From Flavobacterium sp. JAS (GTDB taxonomy: Bacteria > Bacteroidota > Bacteroidia > Flavobacteriales > Flavobacteriaceae), in contig NZ_JAJMOX010000007.1 of NCBI RefSeq assembly GCF_020991455.1, positions 310,001 through 374,000 on the forward strand: a stretch of DNA of 64,000 nt. Direction: 5' to 3'. The position numbers and the translations under genes were made by a program. Below are positions 16,838 through 25,941 of this stretch, in pieces; the first letter of the stretch is position 1; the number at the start of each line of letters is the position of its first letter. The notes beneath the pieces were generated by a model. The model saw only the letters and a list, made by a program, of their open reading frames with translations. It did no database searches and was not told the origin of the DNA.

Positions 16838-17845
16838 ATGTCAAAAACAATCATAACTTTTGGTGAAATCCTGCTAAGGCTCTCACCTGCTAACCATTCA
16901 AAAATCTATAAATCAAGAACGTTCGAAGCGCATTATGGTGGCGCCGAAGCAAATGTTGGCGCGTCATTGGCTTTATTTGGATGTGATGTGAAATTCGTAA
17001 CCTCGGTTCCTGATAATGAACTAGGAGATTCCGCTTTAAGCGAATTACGTTCGTATGGTGTAGAACCAATTGCGGTAAAACAAGGAAAACGTTTAGGAGT
17101 TTATTATTTTGAACAAGGAGCTTCTGAGAGACCCGGAAAAGTTTTATATGACAGAGATGCTTCTTCGTTTGCCGATCTTAAAAAAGGAATGATCAATTGG
17201 GAAGTTATTTTCAAAGATGCCCATTGGTTTCACTGGTCAGGAATAACAGCATCATTAACTGAAGATCTAGCTATATTATCTAAAGAAGCACTTGAAGCGG
17301 CTTCAAAATTAGGGTTAACCATTTCAGCCGATTTAAACTATCGCCCTACCCTGTGGAATTATGGTAAAAAGGCTTCTGAAATTATGCCTGATTTGGTTCA
17401 GTATTGTGATGTATTATTGGGTGGTTCTGATGATTCTGAAAAATGTCTGAACATCAAAATTGAAGCCTCGGAAAGTATTGATGCTGTTTTTAATAAGTGG
17501 AAAAGACAATTTCCAAAACTAAAGACAATTGTCTCTACAATGCGTTATGATGCCAATGCTTCATCCAATACAATTGGAGCGGTTTTATGGAATGATGGAA
17601 AACTGCTGAAATCTAAAGAATATAAGATCTCACACATTATTGACAGAATTGGTGCAGGAGATGCATTTATGGCAGGATTAATCTATGGACTAGTAACTTG
17701 GCCAGAGTCATATCAAGAAACACTTGAATATGCTCTTGCAGCTTCTTGCCTAAAACATTCGATACCGGGAGATATTAATTTATCAAGTGTAAATGATGTT
17801 ACGGCGCTTATGAACGGTGCCGGTGGCGGACGAGTTATTCGGTAA
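16838..17845 (+). CDS. kdgK: 2-keto-3-deoxygluconate kinase KdgK
   Basis: Phosphorylates KDG to 2-keto-3-deoxy-6-phosphogluconate with ATP. It is a PfkB/ribokinase-family protein of about 335 residues with the GGAEANVGASLA substrate segment near the N-terminus and the C-terminal DRIGAGDAFMAG motif holding the catalytic Asp. I chose the ATG at 16838 because the in-frame GTG at 16814 lies inside the operator and before any room for a leader. KDG is where the unsaturated (KduI/KduD) and saturated (UxaC/UxuB/UxuA) routes of this cluster meet, which explains why this gene carries the operator. Confidence 0.92.
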   Translation: MSKTIITFGEILLRLSPANHSKIYKSRTFEAHYGGAEANVGASLALFGCDVKFVTSVPDNELGDSALSELRSYGVEPIAVKQGKRLGVYYFEQGASERPGKVLYDRDASSFADLKKGMINWEVIFKDAHWFHWSGITASLTEDLAILSKEALEAASKLGLTISADLNYRPTLWNYGKKASEIMPDLVQYCDVLLGGSDDSEKCLNIKIEASESIDAVFNKWKRQFPKLKTIVSTMRYDANASSNTIGAVLWNDGKLLKSKEYKISHIIDRIGAGDAFMAGLIYGLVTWPESYQETLEYALAASCLKHSIPGDINLSSVNDVTALMNGAGGGRVIR

Positions 17846-18052
17846 TTTATTTGTCCACCCATTAGAGCGATTTTACAGATTAACACTGATTATTTTAATA
17901 CAATAGAAACCTAGTTTTTTTCTAAAAGATGATACAAAATAAAATAATATTTTTTTAACATTCGTCCACAATATTTTAGAAAAAATGAAACACTTATTTA
18001 AGTTTAAACTTCTACCTTTCTGTGTATTAACTTAAAATATAAAAACAAAAAA

Positions 18053-18502
18053 ATGATAGTAGATTCATTGCACAACGCAAAAAAATATTACGATTTACAC
18101 CCCAATTTTAAAAAGGCATTTGAGTATGTCCAAGAGAATGATATTTCAGCTCTTGAAGAAGGCGCCTTTGAAATTGCAGAAGGTTTAAAAGTGATTGTAA
18201 TTGTTGATAAGGGGACAACCCGCGAAGAAAGTATCAAAGGTTTTGAATGTCACGATCAGAATATTGACATTCAGATTTCGATAAAAGGGCCGGAAACTTT
18301 TGCCTGGAAACCAAGAGAAAAATGCATTAACCCCAATGGCGATTATAGTGAGCAAAGAGACGTTCGCTTTTTTGATGATAAACCCGATATGTTTTTTCAA
18401 TTACAGCAAGAACAATTTGCCATTTTATTTCCCGAAGATGTTCACGCAGCTATGATTGGCGAAGGGATGCTTAAAAAAATAGTTATTAAAGTTAAAATAT
18501 AA
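18053..18502 (+). CDS. YhcH/YjgK/YiaL-family (DUF386) protein
   Basis: A 149-residue cupin-fold protein of the DUF386 family, which includes EbgC, YiaL and the sialic acid anomerase NanQ (YhcH). Typical features are the HDQNIDIQ segment, the FFDD segment and the FPEDVHAA segment near the C-terminus with candidate metal-binding H and E residues. It precedes the KDPG aldolase gene by 4 bp, so it belongs to uronate catabolism. A sugar anomerase or ring-opening role on uronates is inference from the family and neighbours. A 207-bp gap separates it from kdgK, so it may begin its own transcript. Confidence 0.88.
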   Translation: MIVDSLHNAKKYYDLHPNFKKAFEYVQENDISALEEGAFEIAEGLKVIVIVDKGTTREESIKGFECHDQNIDIQISIKGPETFAWKPREKCINPNGDYSEQRDVRFFDDKPDMFFQLQQEQFAILFPEDVHAAMIGEGMLKKIVIKVKI

Positions 18503-18506
18503 AGTC

Positions 18507-19187
18507 ATGAAAACAATTCAAAACACGATTGAGATTATTTCGGGGCAAGGGATTTTGCCTTTGTATTTTAATACTGATGAGAATATTAGTATTGAAGTGT
18601 TACGTTCCCTTTACAGAACTGGAATCAGAGCTGTAGAATACACCAACAGAGGCTCTGAAGCTTTGGCGAATTTTCAGAAAATGGTTGCTGTTAGAAATGC
18701 CGAAATGCCTGAAATGTTGTTGGGAATTGGCACTATAAAAAATCTGGATCAGGCAAAAGAATTTCATGCCGTTGGAGCGGACTTTTTTATCAGTCCGGGT
18801 TTTGTTGCTGAGGTTTGGCAATTCCTAAAAAGTAAAGAAATATTATACTGTCCTGGTTGTATGACTCCAACGGAAATTATTACCGCAGAAAATGCGGGAA
18901 TAAAATTCATTAAACTTTTTCCAGGAAATATATTAGGCCCTGATTTTTTAAACAGCATAAAAGACATTTTTCCATCGCTTTATTTTATGACAACCGGTGG
19001 TGTTGAATCAAATTACACCAACATCAATAATTGGTTTTCTGCCGGAGCTTCGGCCGTTGGAATGGGAAGCCAGCTAATTGGTAAAAAACGCATGCAGGAA
19101 GGCGATTTCACTCTAATTGAAAATGAAGTTAAAAAAGCCATTGAAATTGTTCAAATTATAAAAAGTGCGAAAAAAAGCGCTGTGTAA
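18507..19187 (+). CDS. eda: KDPG / KHG aldolase
   Basis: Splits 2-keto-3-deoxy-6-phosphogluconate into pyruvate and glyceraldehyde 3-phosphate, the last step of the uronate route. The 226-residue class I aldolase shows E44 and R48 in AVEYTNRG and the Schiff-base lysine K136 in GIKFIKLFPG. The call is firm, though the gene symbol is by function. It follows the YhcH-type gene by 4 bp and is followed by a 15-bp hairpin before the SDR gene. Confidence 0.93.
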   Translation: MKTIQNTIEIISGQGILPLYFNTDENISIEVLRSLYRTGIRAVEYTNRGSEALANFQKMVAVRNAEMPEMLLGIGTIKNLDQAKEFHAVGADFFISPGFVAEVWQFLKSKEILYCPGCMTPTEIITAENAGIKFIKLFPGNILGPDFLNSIKDIFPSLYFMTTGGVESNYTNINNWFSAGASAVGMGSQLIGKKRMQEGDFTLIENEVKKAIEIVQIIKSAKKSAV

Positions 19188-19203
19188 TTTATTTCAAACA
19201 CAT

Positions 19204-19241
19204 AGAAACATAGTTTTTACGCATTGAAAAACTATGTTTCT
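19204..19241. repeat. 15-bp perfect hairpin between aldolase and SDR genes
   Basis: AGAAACATAGTTTTT (19204-19218) pairs perfectly with 19227-19241 across an 8-nt loop. It lies 16 bp past the aldolase stop and inside a run of co-directional genes. It is followed by TTCTTAAAAAAG, not by a clean T tract, so it may be a partial terminator, an mRNA-stabilising element or an intergenic repeat. Confidence 0.6.
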
Positions 19242-19298
19242 TCTTAAAAAAGAAAATCATTCCATAAAACAAAATTGGAAAAATCATAAAAAATAAAT

Positions 19299-20111
19299 AT
19301 GGATTCAATATTTAATCTTAAAGGTAAAATAGCTCTTATAACTGGCGGCGCCGGCGTACTGGGAAGCAATTTTGCTAATGTTTTGGCCAAACAAGGCGTT
19401 ATCACGGGAATCGTTTCTCAATCTATTGAAAAAGCCAATAAAACTGTAGAAGCAATTGAACAAAATGGCGGACAAGCTTTTGCGATTCAGGCCAATGTTT
19501 TAAACCAGGAAGAACTGGAAAAAGCCAAAGATTTGATCCTGCAGAAATACGGACGTTTGGATATCTTAATCAATGCTGCGGGCGGAAATATGCCCGGCGC
19601 GACGATAAGTCCGGATCAGGCGATTTATGACATGAGGGTTGACGATCTACAAAAAGTAGTTGATCTAAATATAATTGGCACCATGTTGCCATCGCAAGTA
19701 TTCTCGGAGCTTTTTGCCAAACAAAAACAAGGAATCATCATCAATATTTCATCGGCATCGGCACAAAGACCTTTAACGAGAGTTGTGGGATACTCGGCTT
19801 CAAAAGCGGCTATTGATAATTTCACGCAATGGATGTCGGTTGAACTGGCTTCAAAGTATGGCGAAGGAATACGTGTAAACGCCATTTCTCCGGGCTTTTT
19901 TATAGGAGAACAAAACAAGGCTTTATTATTGACTCCAGAGGGAAAATTAACACCTCGAGGCGAAAAGATTATCGATCATACTCCCATGGGAAGATTTGGA
20001 AAGCCCCAAGATATTGACGGAGCGCTTTTATTTTTATGCAGCGATATGTCAAAATTTGTAACGGGAACTATTATAAAAGTTGATGGTGGATTTTCAGCAT
20101 CGAGTATTTAG
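19299..20111 (+). CDS. uxuB: D-mannonate oxidoreductase (fructuronate reductase), SDR type
   Basis: Predicted to reduce D-fructuronate to D-mannonate. It is a 270-residue short-chain dehydrogenase with TGGAGVLG at 15-22, the NAAG motif near 92-95 and catalytic S152, Y165 and K169. It is not the long-chain type of E. coli UxuB but the SDR type found in Bacillus and Bacteroidota uxu clusters. The function comes from its place directly before uxuA and uxaC; on sequence alone it could only be called an SDR. Confidence 0.85.
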   Translation: MDSIFNLKGKIALITGGAGVLGSNFANVLAKQGVITGIVSQSIEKANKTVEAIEQNGGQAFAIQANVLNQEELEKAKDLILQKYGRLDILINAAGGNMPGATISPDQAIYDMRVDDLQKVVDLNIIGTMLPSQVFSELFAKQKQGIIINISSASAQRPLTRVVGYSASKAAIDNFTQWMSVELASKYGEGIRVNAISPGFFIGEQNKALLLTPEGKLTPRGEKIIDHTPMGRFGKPQDIDGALLFLCSDMSKFVTGTIIKVDGGFSASSI

Positions 20112-20129
20112 AACAAAATAAGTTAAAAA

Positions 20130-21314
20130 ATGGAACAAACATTAAGATGGTTCGGACCAAATGATCCTGTTTCTCTGCAAGATATTTTACAAACCGGAGC
20201 CACGGGAATCGTCACGGCATTACATCATATTGCCAACGGAGAAGTTTGGAGTATTGACGAAATCATAAAACGAAAAGTTGAAATTGAACATCAAAACGGA
20301 GATCCTAAAAAAGGTGCTTCTGGTTTAACATGGTCAGTTGTAGAGAGTATTCCTGTTCATGAAGACATTAAAAAACAAACGGGAAATTACCTTCAATATA
20401 TTGAGAATTATAAAGAAAGTATTCGCAATCTGGCTTTGTGCGGAATCAAATGTGTTTGCTATAATTTCATGCCGGTTTTAGATTGGTCGAGAACTGATTT
20501 GGCTTATGAAGTTGCAGACGGATCAAAGGCATTGCGTTTTGATATTAATGCTTTTGCAGCTTTTGAATTGTTTATTCTCAAAAGACCAAAGGCTGAAAAA
20601 CAGTATTCGAAAGTTCAGATTGAAAAAGCTACAAAATACTTTCAAGCGATGACCCAGGGAGATAAGGTAAAATTACAGCAAAACATTCTTGCCGGACTCC
20701 CTGGAGCTGAAGAAGCGTATTCAGTAGAGGATTTCTTGGTGACTCTCAGCGGTTATAATCATATTGACCGGGCCGCTTTGAAGAGAAATCTTTTCTTCTT
20801 TTTGAAAGAAATTATTCCCGTTGCAGAGAGTAAAGGCGTTCTAATGGCGATTCATCCTGACGATCCGCCCTACCCGATTTTAGGTTTGCCAAGAGTGGTA
20901 AGTACCGAAGAAGATTTAGTAGAACTCATGGCCGCGGCCGATTCAAAATCAAACGGATTTACAATGTGTACAGGTTCTTACGGGGTAAGAGCCGACAATG
21001 ATTTACCGGGCATTATAAGACGTCACGGTGATAAAATGAATTTTATTCATTTAAGAAGTACCCAAAGAGATCAGGAAGGCAGCTTTTTTGAAGCCAATCA
21101 TCTTCAAGGCGATGTCGATATGTATGAAGTTGTAAAAGCCATTATTGAGGTTGAAAAAAGAAATAATAGCTCGCTACCAATGCGCCCGGATCACGGTCAC
21201 CAAATGCTCGATGATTTGAATAAAAAAACAAATCCTGGTTATTCTGCAATTGGGCGTTTGCGAGGTTTGGCGGAATTAAGAGGCCTTGAAATGGGAATTA
21301 AAAAAAGCTTGTAA
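20130..21314 (+). CDS. uxuA: Mannonate dehydratase UxuA
   Basis: Dehydrates D-mannonate to KDG. The 394-residue protein starts [12 protein letters not shown], a typical UxuA opening, and has the [17 protein letters not shown] segment, the HPDDPP metal segment, [10 protein letters not shown], and the C-terminal MRPDHGHQM segment, which together hold the metal and substrate ligands of the TIM-barrel fold. It lies 18 bp after the SDR gene and 11 bp before uxaC, so the three form a tight operon for D-glucuronate. Confidence 0.96.
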   Translation: MEQTLRWFGPNDPVSLQDILQTGATGIVTALHHIANGEVWSIDEIIKRKVEIEHQNGDPKKGASGLTWSVVESIPVHEDIKKQTGNYLQYIENYKESIRNLALCGIKCVCYNFMPVLDWSRTDLAYEVADGSKALRFDINAFAAFELFILKRPKAEKQYSKVQIEKATKYFQAMTQGDKVKLQQNILAGLPGAEEAYSVEDFLVTLSGYNHIDRAALKRNLFFFLKEIIPVAESKGVLMAIHPDDPPYPILGLPRVVSTEEDLVELMAAADSKSNGFTMCTGSYGVRADNDLPGIIRRHGDKMNFIHLRSTQRDQEGSFFEANHLQGDVDMYEVVKAIIEVEKRNNSSLPMRPDHGHQMLDDLNKKTNPGYSAIGRLRGLAELRGLEMGIKKSL

Positions 21315-21325
21315 AAAAATATTTT

Positions 21326-22744
21326 ATGTCTGTTACTCCATTTATAACCGAGGATTTTTTGCTGTATAATAAAACAGCTATTTCCTTATATCACAATTTT
21401 GCCAAAGCACAACCAATTATAGATTACCATTGTCATTTGTCTCCAAAGGATATTGCCCAAGATCGTCAGTTTACAACTATTACTCAAATCTGGATTGAAG
21501 GTGATCATTATAAATACAGGGCGATGCGCGCCAATGGTATTTCTGAAAAATATATTACCGGAGATGCCTCCGATTTTGAGAAGTTTGAAAAATGGGCTCA
21601 AACATTGCCACATACTTTAAGAAATCCTTTGTATCACTGGTCGCATCTGGAACTCAAACGCTATTTTGGAATTGATTTATTATTAAATAAAGACACGGCT
21701 CAAGAAGTTTTTGATACTTGCAATGAATTGCTAAAAAAGCCTGAATTCAGCGTTAAAAACCTGCTTAGAAGAATGAACGTGAAGGTTGTGGGAACCACAG
21801 ATGATCCCACAGATGATTTGCAATTTCATCAAAAAATTCGTGACGATCAATTCGAAATTTTGGTTTTACCTTCTTTCAGACCTGATAAAGCCACTGAAAT
21901 TGAAAAAGGACAACTCTTTGTAAACTGGGTTCAGAAACTCGAATCTGCTGTTGGTTTTGCTATAAAAGAATATACAGATTTTATAAAGGCCATTGCTTTA
22001 AGACATGACTTTTTTCATGAAATGGGTTGTAGAATTTCGGATCACGGTCATATCAAATTTTACGCGTCAACTTATACCGAATCAGAAATAGAAACCATTT
22101 TCAAAAAAGGATTAAATGTTTCTGAATTGAGTACCATTGAGATCGAAAAGTTCAAATCGGCAGTACTTTTTGAAATTGCACTGATGAATCATAAAAGATC
22201 TTGGGCGCAACAATTTCACGTAGGGGCCATCAGAAATAATAACAGCAAAATGATGCAACTACTTGGTCCTGATCAGGGATTTGATTCTATTGGAGATTTG
22301 AATATGGCTGATAATATGAGCGGTTTCTTTGATAAACTTAATTCTGCAAACGGTTTGGCAAAAACAATTGTCTATAATTTGAATCCGGGTGACAGTGAAG
22401 TTTTTGCCTCTATGGCTGCGAATTTTAATGATGATTTAATTCCGGGTAAAATGCAATACGGCGCTGCATGGTGGTTTCTGGATCAAAAAGACGGAATGGA
22501 AAAACAATTAAATGTCTTATCGAATTTTGGGTTATTAAGCCGATTTGTTGGTATGGTAACAGATTCGAGAAGCTTTTTGTCTTTTCCGCGTCATGAATAT
22601 TTCCGACGTATTTTATCTAATATTTTAGCAAATGAAGTTGAAAATGGTCAGTTGCCAAATGATATAAATCTTATTGGTGAACTGGTCAGAAATATTTGCA
22701 GTGGTAATGCCCAGCGTTATTTTAATTTTTCAGAAAAACAATAA
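21326..22744 (+). CDS. uxaC: Glucuronate (uronate) isomerase UxaC
   Basis: Isomerises D-glucuronate to D-fructuronate (and D-galacturonate to D-tagaturonate). The 472-residue protein is of the amidohydrolase-like family with the metal motif DYHCHLSP near the N-terminus and the GTTDDPTDDL and AWWFLDQKDGMEKQL segments typical of UxaC. The absence of tagaturonate reductase and altronate dehydratase genes nearby points to glucuronate as the substrate here. Confidence 0.96.
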   Translation: MSVTPFITEDFLLYNKTAISLYHNFAKAQPIIDYHCHLSPKDIAQDRQFTTITQIWIEGDHYKYRAMRANGISEKYITGDASDFEKFEKWAQTLPHTLRNPLYHWSHLELKRYFGIDLLLNKDTAQEVFDTCNELLKKPEFSVKNLLRRMNVKVVGTTDDPTDDLQFHQKIRDDQFEILVLPSFRPDKATEIEKGQLFVNWVQKLESAVGFAIKEYTDFIKAIALRHDFFHEMGCRISDHGHIKFYASTYTESEIETIFKKGLNVSELSTIEIEKFKSAVLFEIALMNHKRSWAQQFHVGAIRNNNSKMMQLLGPDQGFDSIGDLNMADNMSGFFDKLNSANGLAKTIVYNLNPGDSEVFASMAANFNDDLIPGKMQYGAAWWFLDQKDGMEKQLNVLSNFGLLSRFVGMVTDSRSFLSFPRHEYFRRILSNILANEVENGQLPNDINLIGELVRNICSGNAQRYFNFSEKQ

Positions 22745-22766
22745 AAAATAAGATTTCAGTTTGAGG

Positions 22767-22792
22767 AAAAAAGTTCGGAAAACAACTTTTTT
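22767..22792. terminator. weak hairpin after uxaC
   Basis: AAAAAAGTT (22767-22775) pairs with AACTTTTTT (22784-22792). The stem is mostly A-T. It may give partial termination or lowered read-through between uxaC and the transporter gene. Confidence 0.4.
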
Positions 22793-22846
22793 ATAACCAC
22801 CCCAAACTTTTACAATTTAAAAACAAAATGCTCTTAACTAACTATC

Positions 22847-24220
22847 ATGACTATCAAAACCGAACCTATCGGAAAGTACCGCTGGACCATCTGCGGGTTA
22901 CTTTTCTTTGCCACTACAGTGAATTATCTCGACAGACAAGTACTGAGCCTGCTGGCTCCGAGTCTATCTGAGGAATTTAACTGGAGTAATACTGATTATG
23001 CCAATATAACAGCCATTTTTCAGTTTGTATATGCCCTTTCGATGTTATTTGCAGGAAGATTAATAGATAAACTAGGGACAAAATTAGGCTATATTCTTGC
23101 GATTTTTATCTGGTCAATTGGAGCAATTATGCATGCTTATGCCATCCCGATTGGTAGTACTTTCAATAACTTATTGCTTTGGGTTGGCATTGGAGCCGTT
23201 CCGGTTTCTATTGCAGGATTTATGATCTCGAGAGCTTTTTTGGGCTTTGGAGAATCAGGAAACTTTCCTGCGGCAATCAAAGCTACTGCCGAATATTTCC
23301 CAAAAAAAGAGCGCTCTCTGGCAACGGGAATCTTTAATTCTGGTTCAAATGTTGGGGCGATCTTAGCGCCGTTAACGGTACCATGGATTGCAGTGCATTG
23401 GGGTTGGCAAATGTCTTTTATTATCATTGGAGCTATTGGTTTTATCTGGATGTTTTTCTGGTATGTTTTGTATGAAAAACCTACAAACCAAAAGAGAATG
23501 TCTCCCGCGGAACTTGCTTATATCTCTGAAGGAGACGCATTTCAAGAACCTTCTGAAGAAAATACAAAACCTGAGAAAATCTCATGGCTTAAACTTCTTA
23601 GCTATAAACAAACCTGGGCTTTTGCTATTGGAAAGTTTTTGACCGACGGAATTTGGTGGTTCTTTTTATTCTGGTTGCCTAAATATCTAGAAGCTCAATT
23701 CGGGATGGAAAAAACCCAAATTACCATTCCACTGGCTGTTTTATACAGTATGACAATGGTTGGCAGTATTTATGGTGGCTATTTCCCTATGTATTTTATC
23801 AATAAAGGACACAATCCTTATGAAGCCCGAATGAAAGCGATGCTTATTATTGCAATTTTCCCTTTGTTTGTACTTCTTGCTCAGCCTTTGGGTTACATAA
23901 GTTTCTGGATTCCGGTACTATTAATTGGTGTTGGAGCGTCAGCGCATCAGGCTTGGTCGGCCAATATTTTTACCACAGTTTCTGATATGTTTCCTAAAAA
24001 AGCTATCGGTTCAATTATAGGAATTGGCGGAATGGCCGGCGGACTTGGCGGTGTATTAGTGTCTAAACTTGGTGGGGCTTTATTTGATTATTACCAGGGT
24101 TTAGGACATATTGAAACTGGTTATACCATCATGTTTGTGCTTTGTGCTTTAGCCTATTTATTGGCATGGAGTATTATGAAAACACTCGTTCCAAAATATA
24201 AACTCATTACTGATCTGTAA
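22847..24220 (+). CDS. exuT: Hexuronate MFS transporter (ExuT-like)
   Basis: An inner-membrane major facilitator of 457 residues with about 12 membrane helices. The early NYLDRQVLSLLAPSL segment is the signature of the anion:cation symporter (ACS) group, which includes ExuT, GudP and sialate carriers. The DKLGTKLG loop is the typical MFS motif between helices 2 and 3. It follows uxaC by about 100 bp and is the only inner-membrane sugar transporter in the uronate cluster, so it should bring glucuronate, and possibly unsaturated uronate products, from the periplasm. Confidence 0.88.
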   Translation: MTIKTEPIGKYRWTICGLLFFATTVNYLDRQVLSLLAPSLSEEFNWSNTDYANITAIFQFVYALSMLFAGRLIDKLGTKLGYILAIFIWSIGAIMHAYAIPIGSTFNNLLLWVGIGAVPVSIAGFMISRAFLGFGESGNFPAAIKATAEYFPKKERSLATGIFNSGSNVGAILAPLTVPWIAVHWGWQMSFIIIGAIGFIWMFFWYVLYEKPTNQKRMSPAELAYISEGDAFQEPSEENTKPEKISWLKLLSYKQTWAFAIGKFLTDGIWWFFLFWLPKYLEAQFGMEKTQITIPLAVLYSMTMVGSIYGGYFPMYFINKGHNPYEARMKAMLIIAIFPLFVLLAQPLGYISFWIPVLLIGVGASAHQAWSANIFTTVSDMFPKKAIGSIIGIGGMAGGLGGVLVSKLGGALFDYYQGLGHIETGYTIMFVLCALAYLLAWSIMKTLVPKYKLITDL

Positions 24221-24267
24221 TTGAGCTATAATCTCTGGGCAATTCTTAAACTATAAAAAAATAAAAC

Positions 24268-25911
24268 ATGAAACCTCAAGCCCTTTTTATCTGTTATAGT
24301 CTTTTCATCAGTATTAATGCAATTAGTCAAGAATTGCCTAAGATTCTTACGCAAAAACCTCTGACTAATTATCTTCCGGACTTTAGTTATGCGGGCTATC
24401 ATTTCGGCGAAAGCCAACTTGCTGAGGCTAAGGGAACAATTATAAATGCCGTAGATTTTGGTGTAAAAGCTAATGATGGTTTAGATGATTCTAAAGCTTT
24501 ATTAAAGGCTGTAAAAGCCGCAAATGCTGTTGAAGGAGATGTAATTTTGCAGTTGCCAGCCGGGAAAATTATTCTCAGTGATATTGTCTATATCGAAAGA
24601 AGCAATTTTGTACTTCGTGGCACGGGTTCTGGCGAAAACGGAACCGAAATTTACTTTCCAAGGCCTATGATGTATCTTAAAGATCCGGAATCACTGGCTG
24701 AACTCAGAGAATATCTAACCACGTTTGACAAAAGACAACGCGAAGCTGAAAACAATATAGATTTGCCTTTCTCGCAATATGCCTGGTCAGGTGGATTTAT
24801 CTGGACTCAGATTCCGGGTGAACGTGTAAAATCATATTTGGATAAATACGAACCTACGCCGAGTTTTTTAGCCAGAGTAAGTTCGGGAAATATGGGCGAG
24901 AATACTATCATTGTTTCAGAGGTTAAAGACATAAAAGTTGGTGATATTGTAGAGCTTCAACTATTCAATAAAGACGGAGAAAATGGCGAAATCATCAAGG
25001 ATTTATACAAAGGCGCCAATGTAAAACCAGGTTCTCATCATTGGAAATTTCCAAAACTTCCAATTGTAAGACAACAAGTTGAAATCGTAAAAATTTCGGG
25101 TTCTAAAATAACGATAAAAACGCCTTTGACAATTTCCATCAAACCAAGTTATCAGGCGCAACTAGTCCAGTGGAAACATTTAAACGAAGTGGGAATTGAA
25201 CATATTCGTTTTACTTTTCCTGATATTCCAAGAGTGGCGCATCACGTTGAACCGGGAAACAATGCGATATTTTTAACCCGCGTTTTTAATAGTTGGGTCA
25301 AAGATGTGATAATTACCAATGCTGACAGCGGAATCTTGGGTGAAGAAATTTCGAACGTAACGATTCAGGATATCGTCACTGAGGGATCTCATATGGCGCA
25401 TTATACGGTGACTTTGGGCGGCGTTCATAATGTTCTGGTTAAGAATCTGAAGATTTATAATAAGTCTGTTCATCCGCTAAGTTTCAACACTTTTGCAACT
25501 AAGAATGTATACCTGAATAGTGAAATCTTTGCTGATCCGGTTTTAGATCAACATTCTGGGGCAAATCATCAAAATTTATTCGACAATATAACAGTTCATT
25601 TAACCCCGGATAACAATAATAGTTACGCCTTATTTGGCGGTGGCGGCGCCGATTATTGGAAACCGTCACACGGACCTTTCAGTACTTTTTGGAATCTGAC
25701 TGTTCAGGTTAACAATCCTGAAAAAATCACAAAACCCGTTTTACTTTACGGAATGAAAGATGGACCATTTGCCAGAATTATTGGCGTGAATGGAAATGCT
25801 AAATTCGAAGTAAAATATGATCCTGACCCTTATATTGAGTTTCTAAATACACCCATGGACAAAGTTCCTTCGTTGTATGAGTATCAATTAAAAAAGCGGT
25901 TGAAGAAATAA
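24268..25911 (+). CDS. Secreted parallel beta-helix protein (pectate-lyase-like), candidate uronan lyase
   Basis: A 547-residue secreted protein with a signal peptide (about 1-20). It opens its fold with DFGVKANDGLDDSKALLKAV, the usual start of a pectate-lyase-3/GH28-type right-handed beta-helix, then LPAGKIILSD and FVLRGTGSG. Later rungs include VKDVIITNADSGI and VTIQDIVTEGSHMAHYTV. Near the C-terminus is the distinctive DYWKPSHGPFSTFW segment; I connect this tentatively with DUF4955. No motif of a known PL family was recognised. Its neighbours (GH88, two N-x-K GH2 enzymes, KduI/KduD) need an enzyme that makes unsaturated uronic acid ends, and this is the only candidate seen. The catalytic role is inference. 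Confidence 0.75.
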   Translation: MKPQALFICYSLFISINAISQELPKILTQKPLTNYLPDFSYAGYHFGESQLAEAKGTIINAVDFGVKANDGLDDSKALLKAVKAANAVEGDVILQLPAGKIILSDIVYIERSNFVLRGTGSGENGTEIYFPRPMMYLKDPESLAELREYLTTFDKRQREAENNIDLPFSQYAWSGGFIWTQIPGERVKSYLDKYEPTPSFLARVSSGNMGENTIIVSEVKDIKVGDIVELQLFNKDGENGEIIKDLYKGANVKPGSHHWKFPKLPIVRQQVEIVKISGSKITIKTPLTISIKPSYQAQLVQWKHLNEVGIEHIRFTFPDIPRVAHHVEPGNNAIFLTRVFNSWVKDVIITNADSGILGEEISNVTIQDIVTEGSHMAHYTVTLGGVHNVLVKNLKIYNKSVHPLSFNTFATKNVYLNSEIFADPVLDQHSGANHQNLFDNITVHLTPDNNNSYALFGGGGADYWKPSHGPFSTFWNLTVQVNNPEKITKPVLLYGMKDGPFARIIGVNGNAKFEVKYDPDPYIEFLNTPMDKVPSLYEYQLKKRLKK

Positions 25912-25941
25912 TTTAAAAGAGTTGCACCTAAAAAAAAAGCT

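Noticed and set aside
24268..25911. Calling the beta-helix protein a pectate lyase or polygalacturonase
   Set aside because: The neighbours process glucuronate, not galacturonate: uxuA and uxuB are present, and no altronate or tagaturonate genes are seen. The GH28 catalytic motif NTD...DD was not found.
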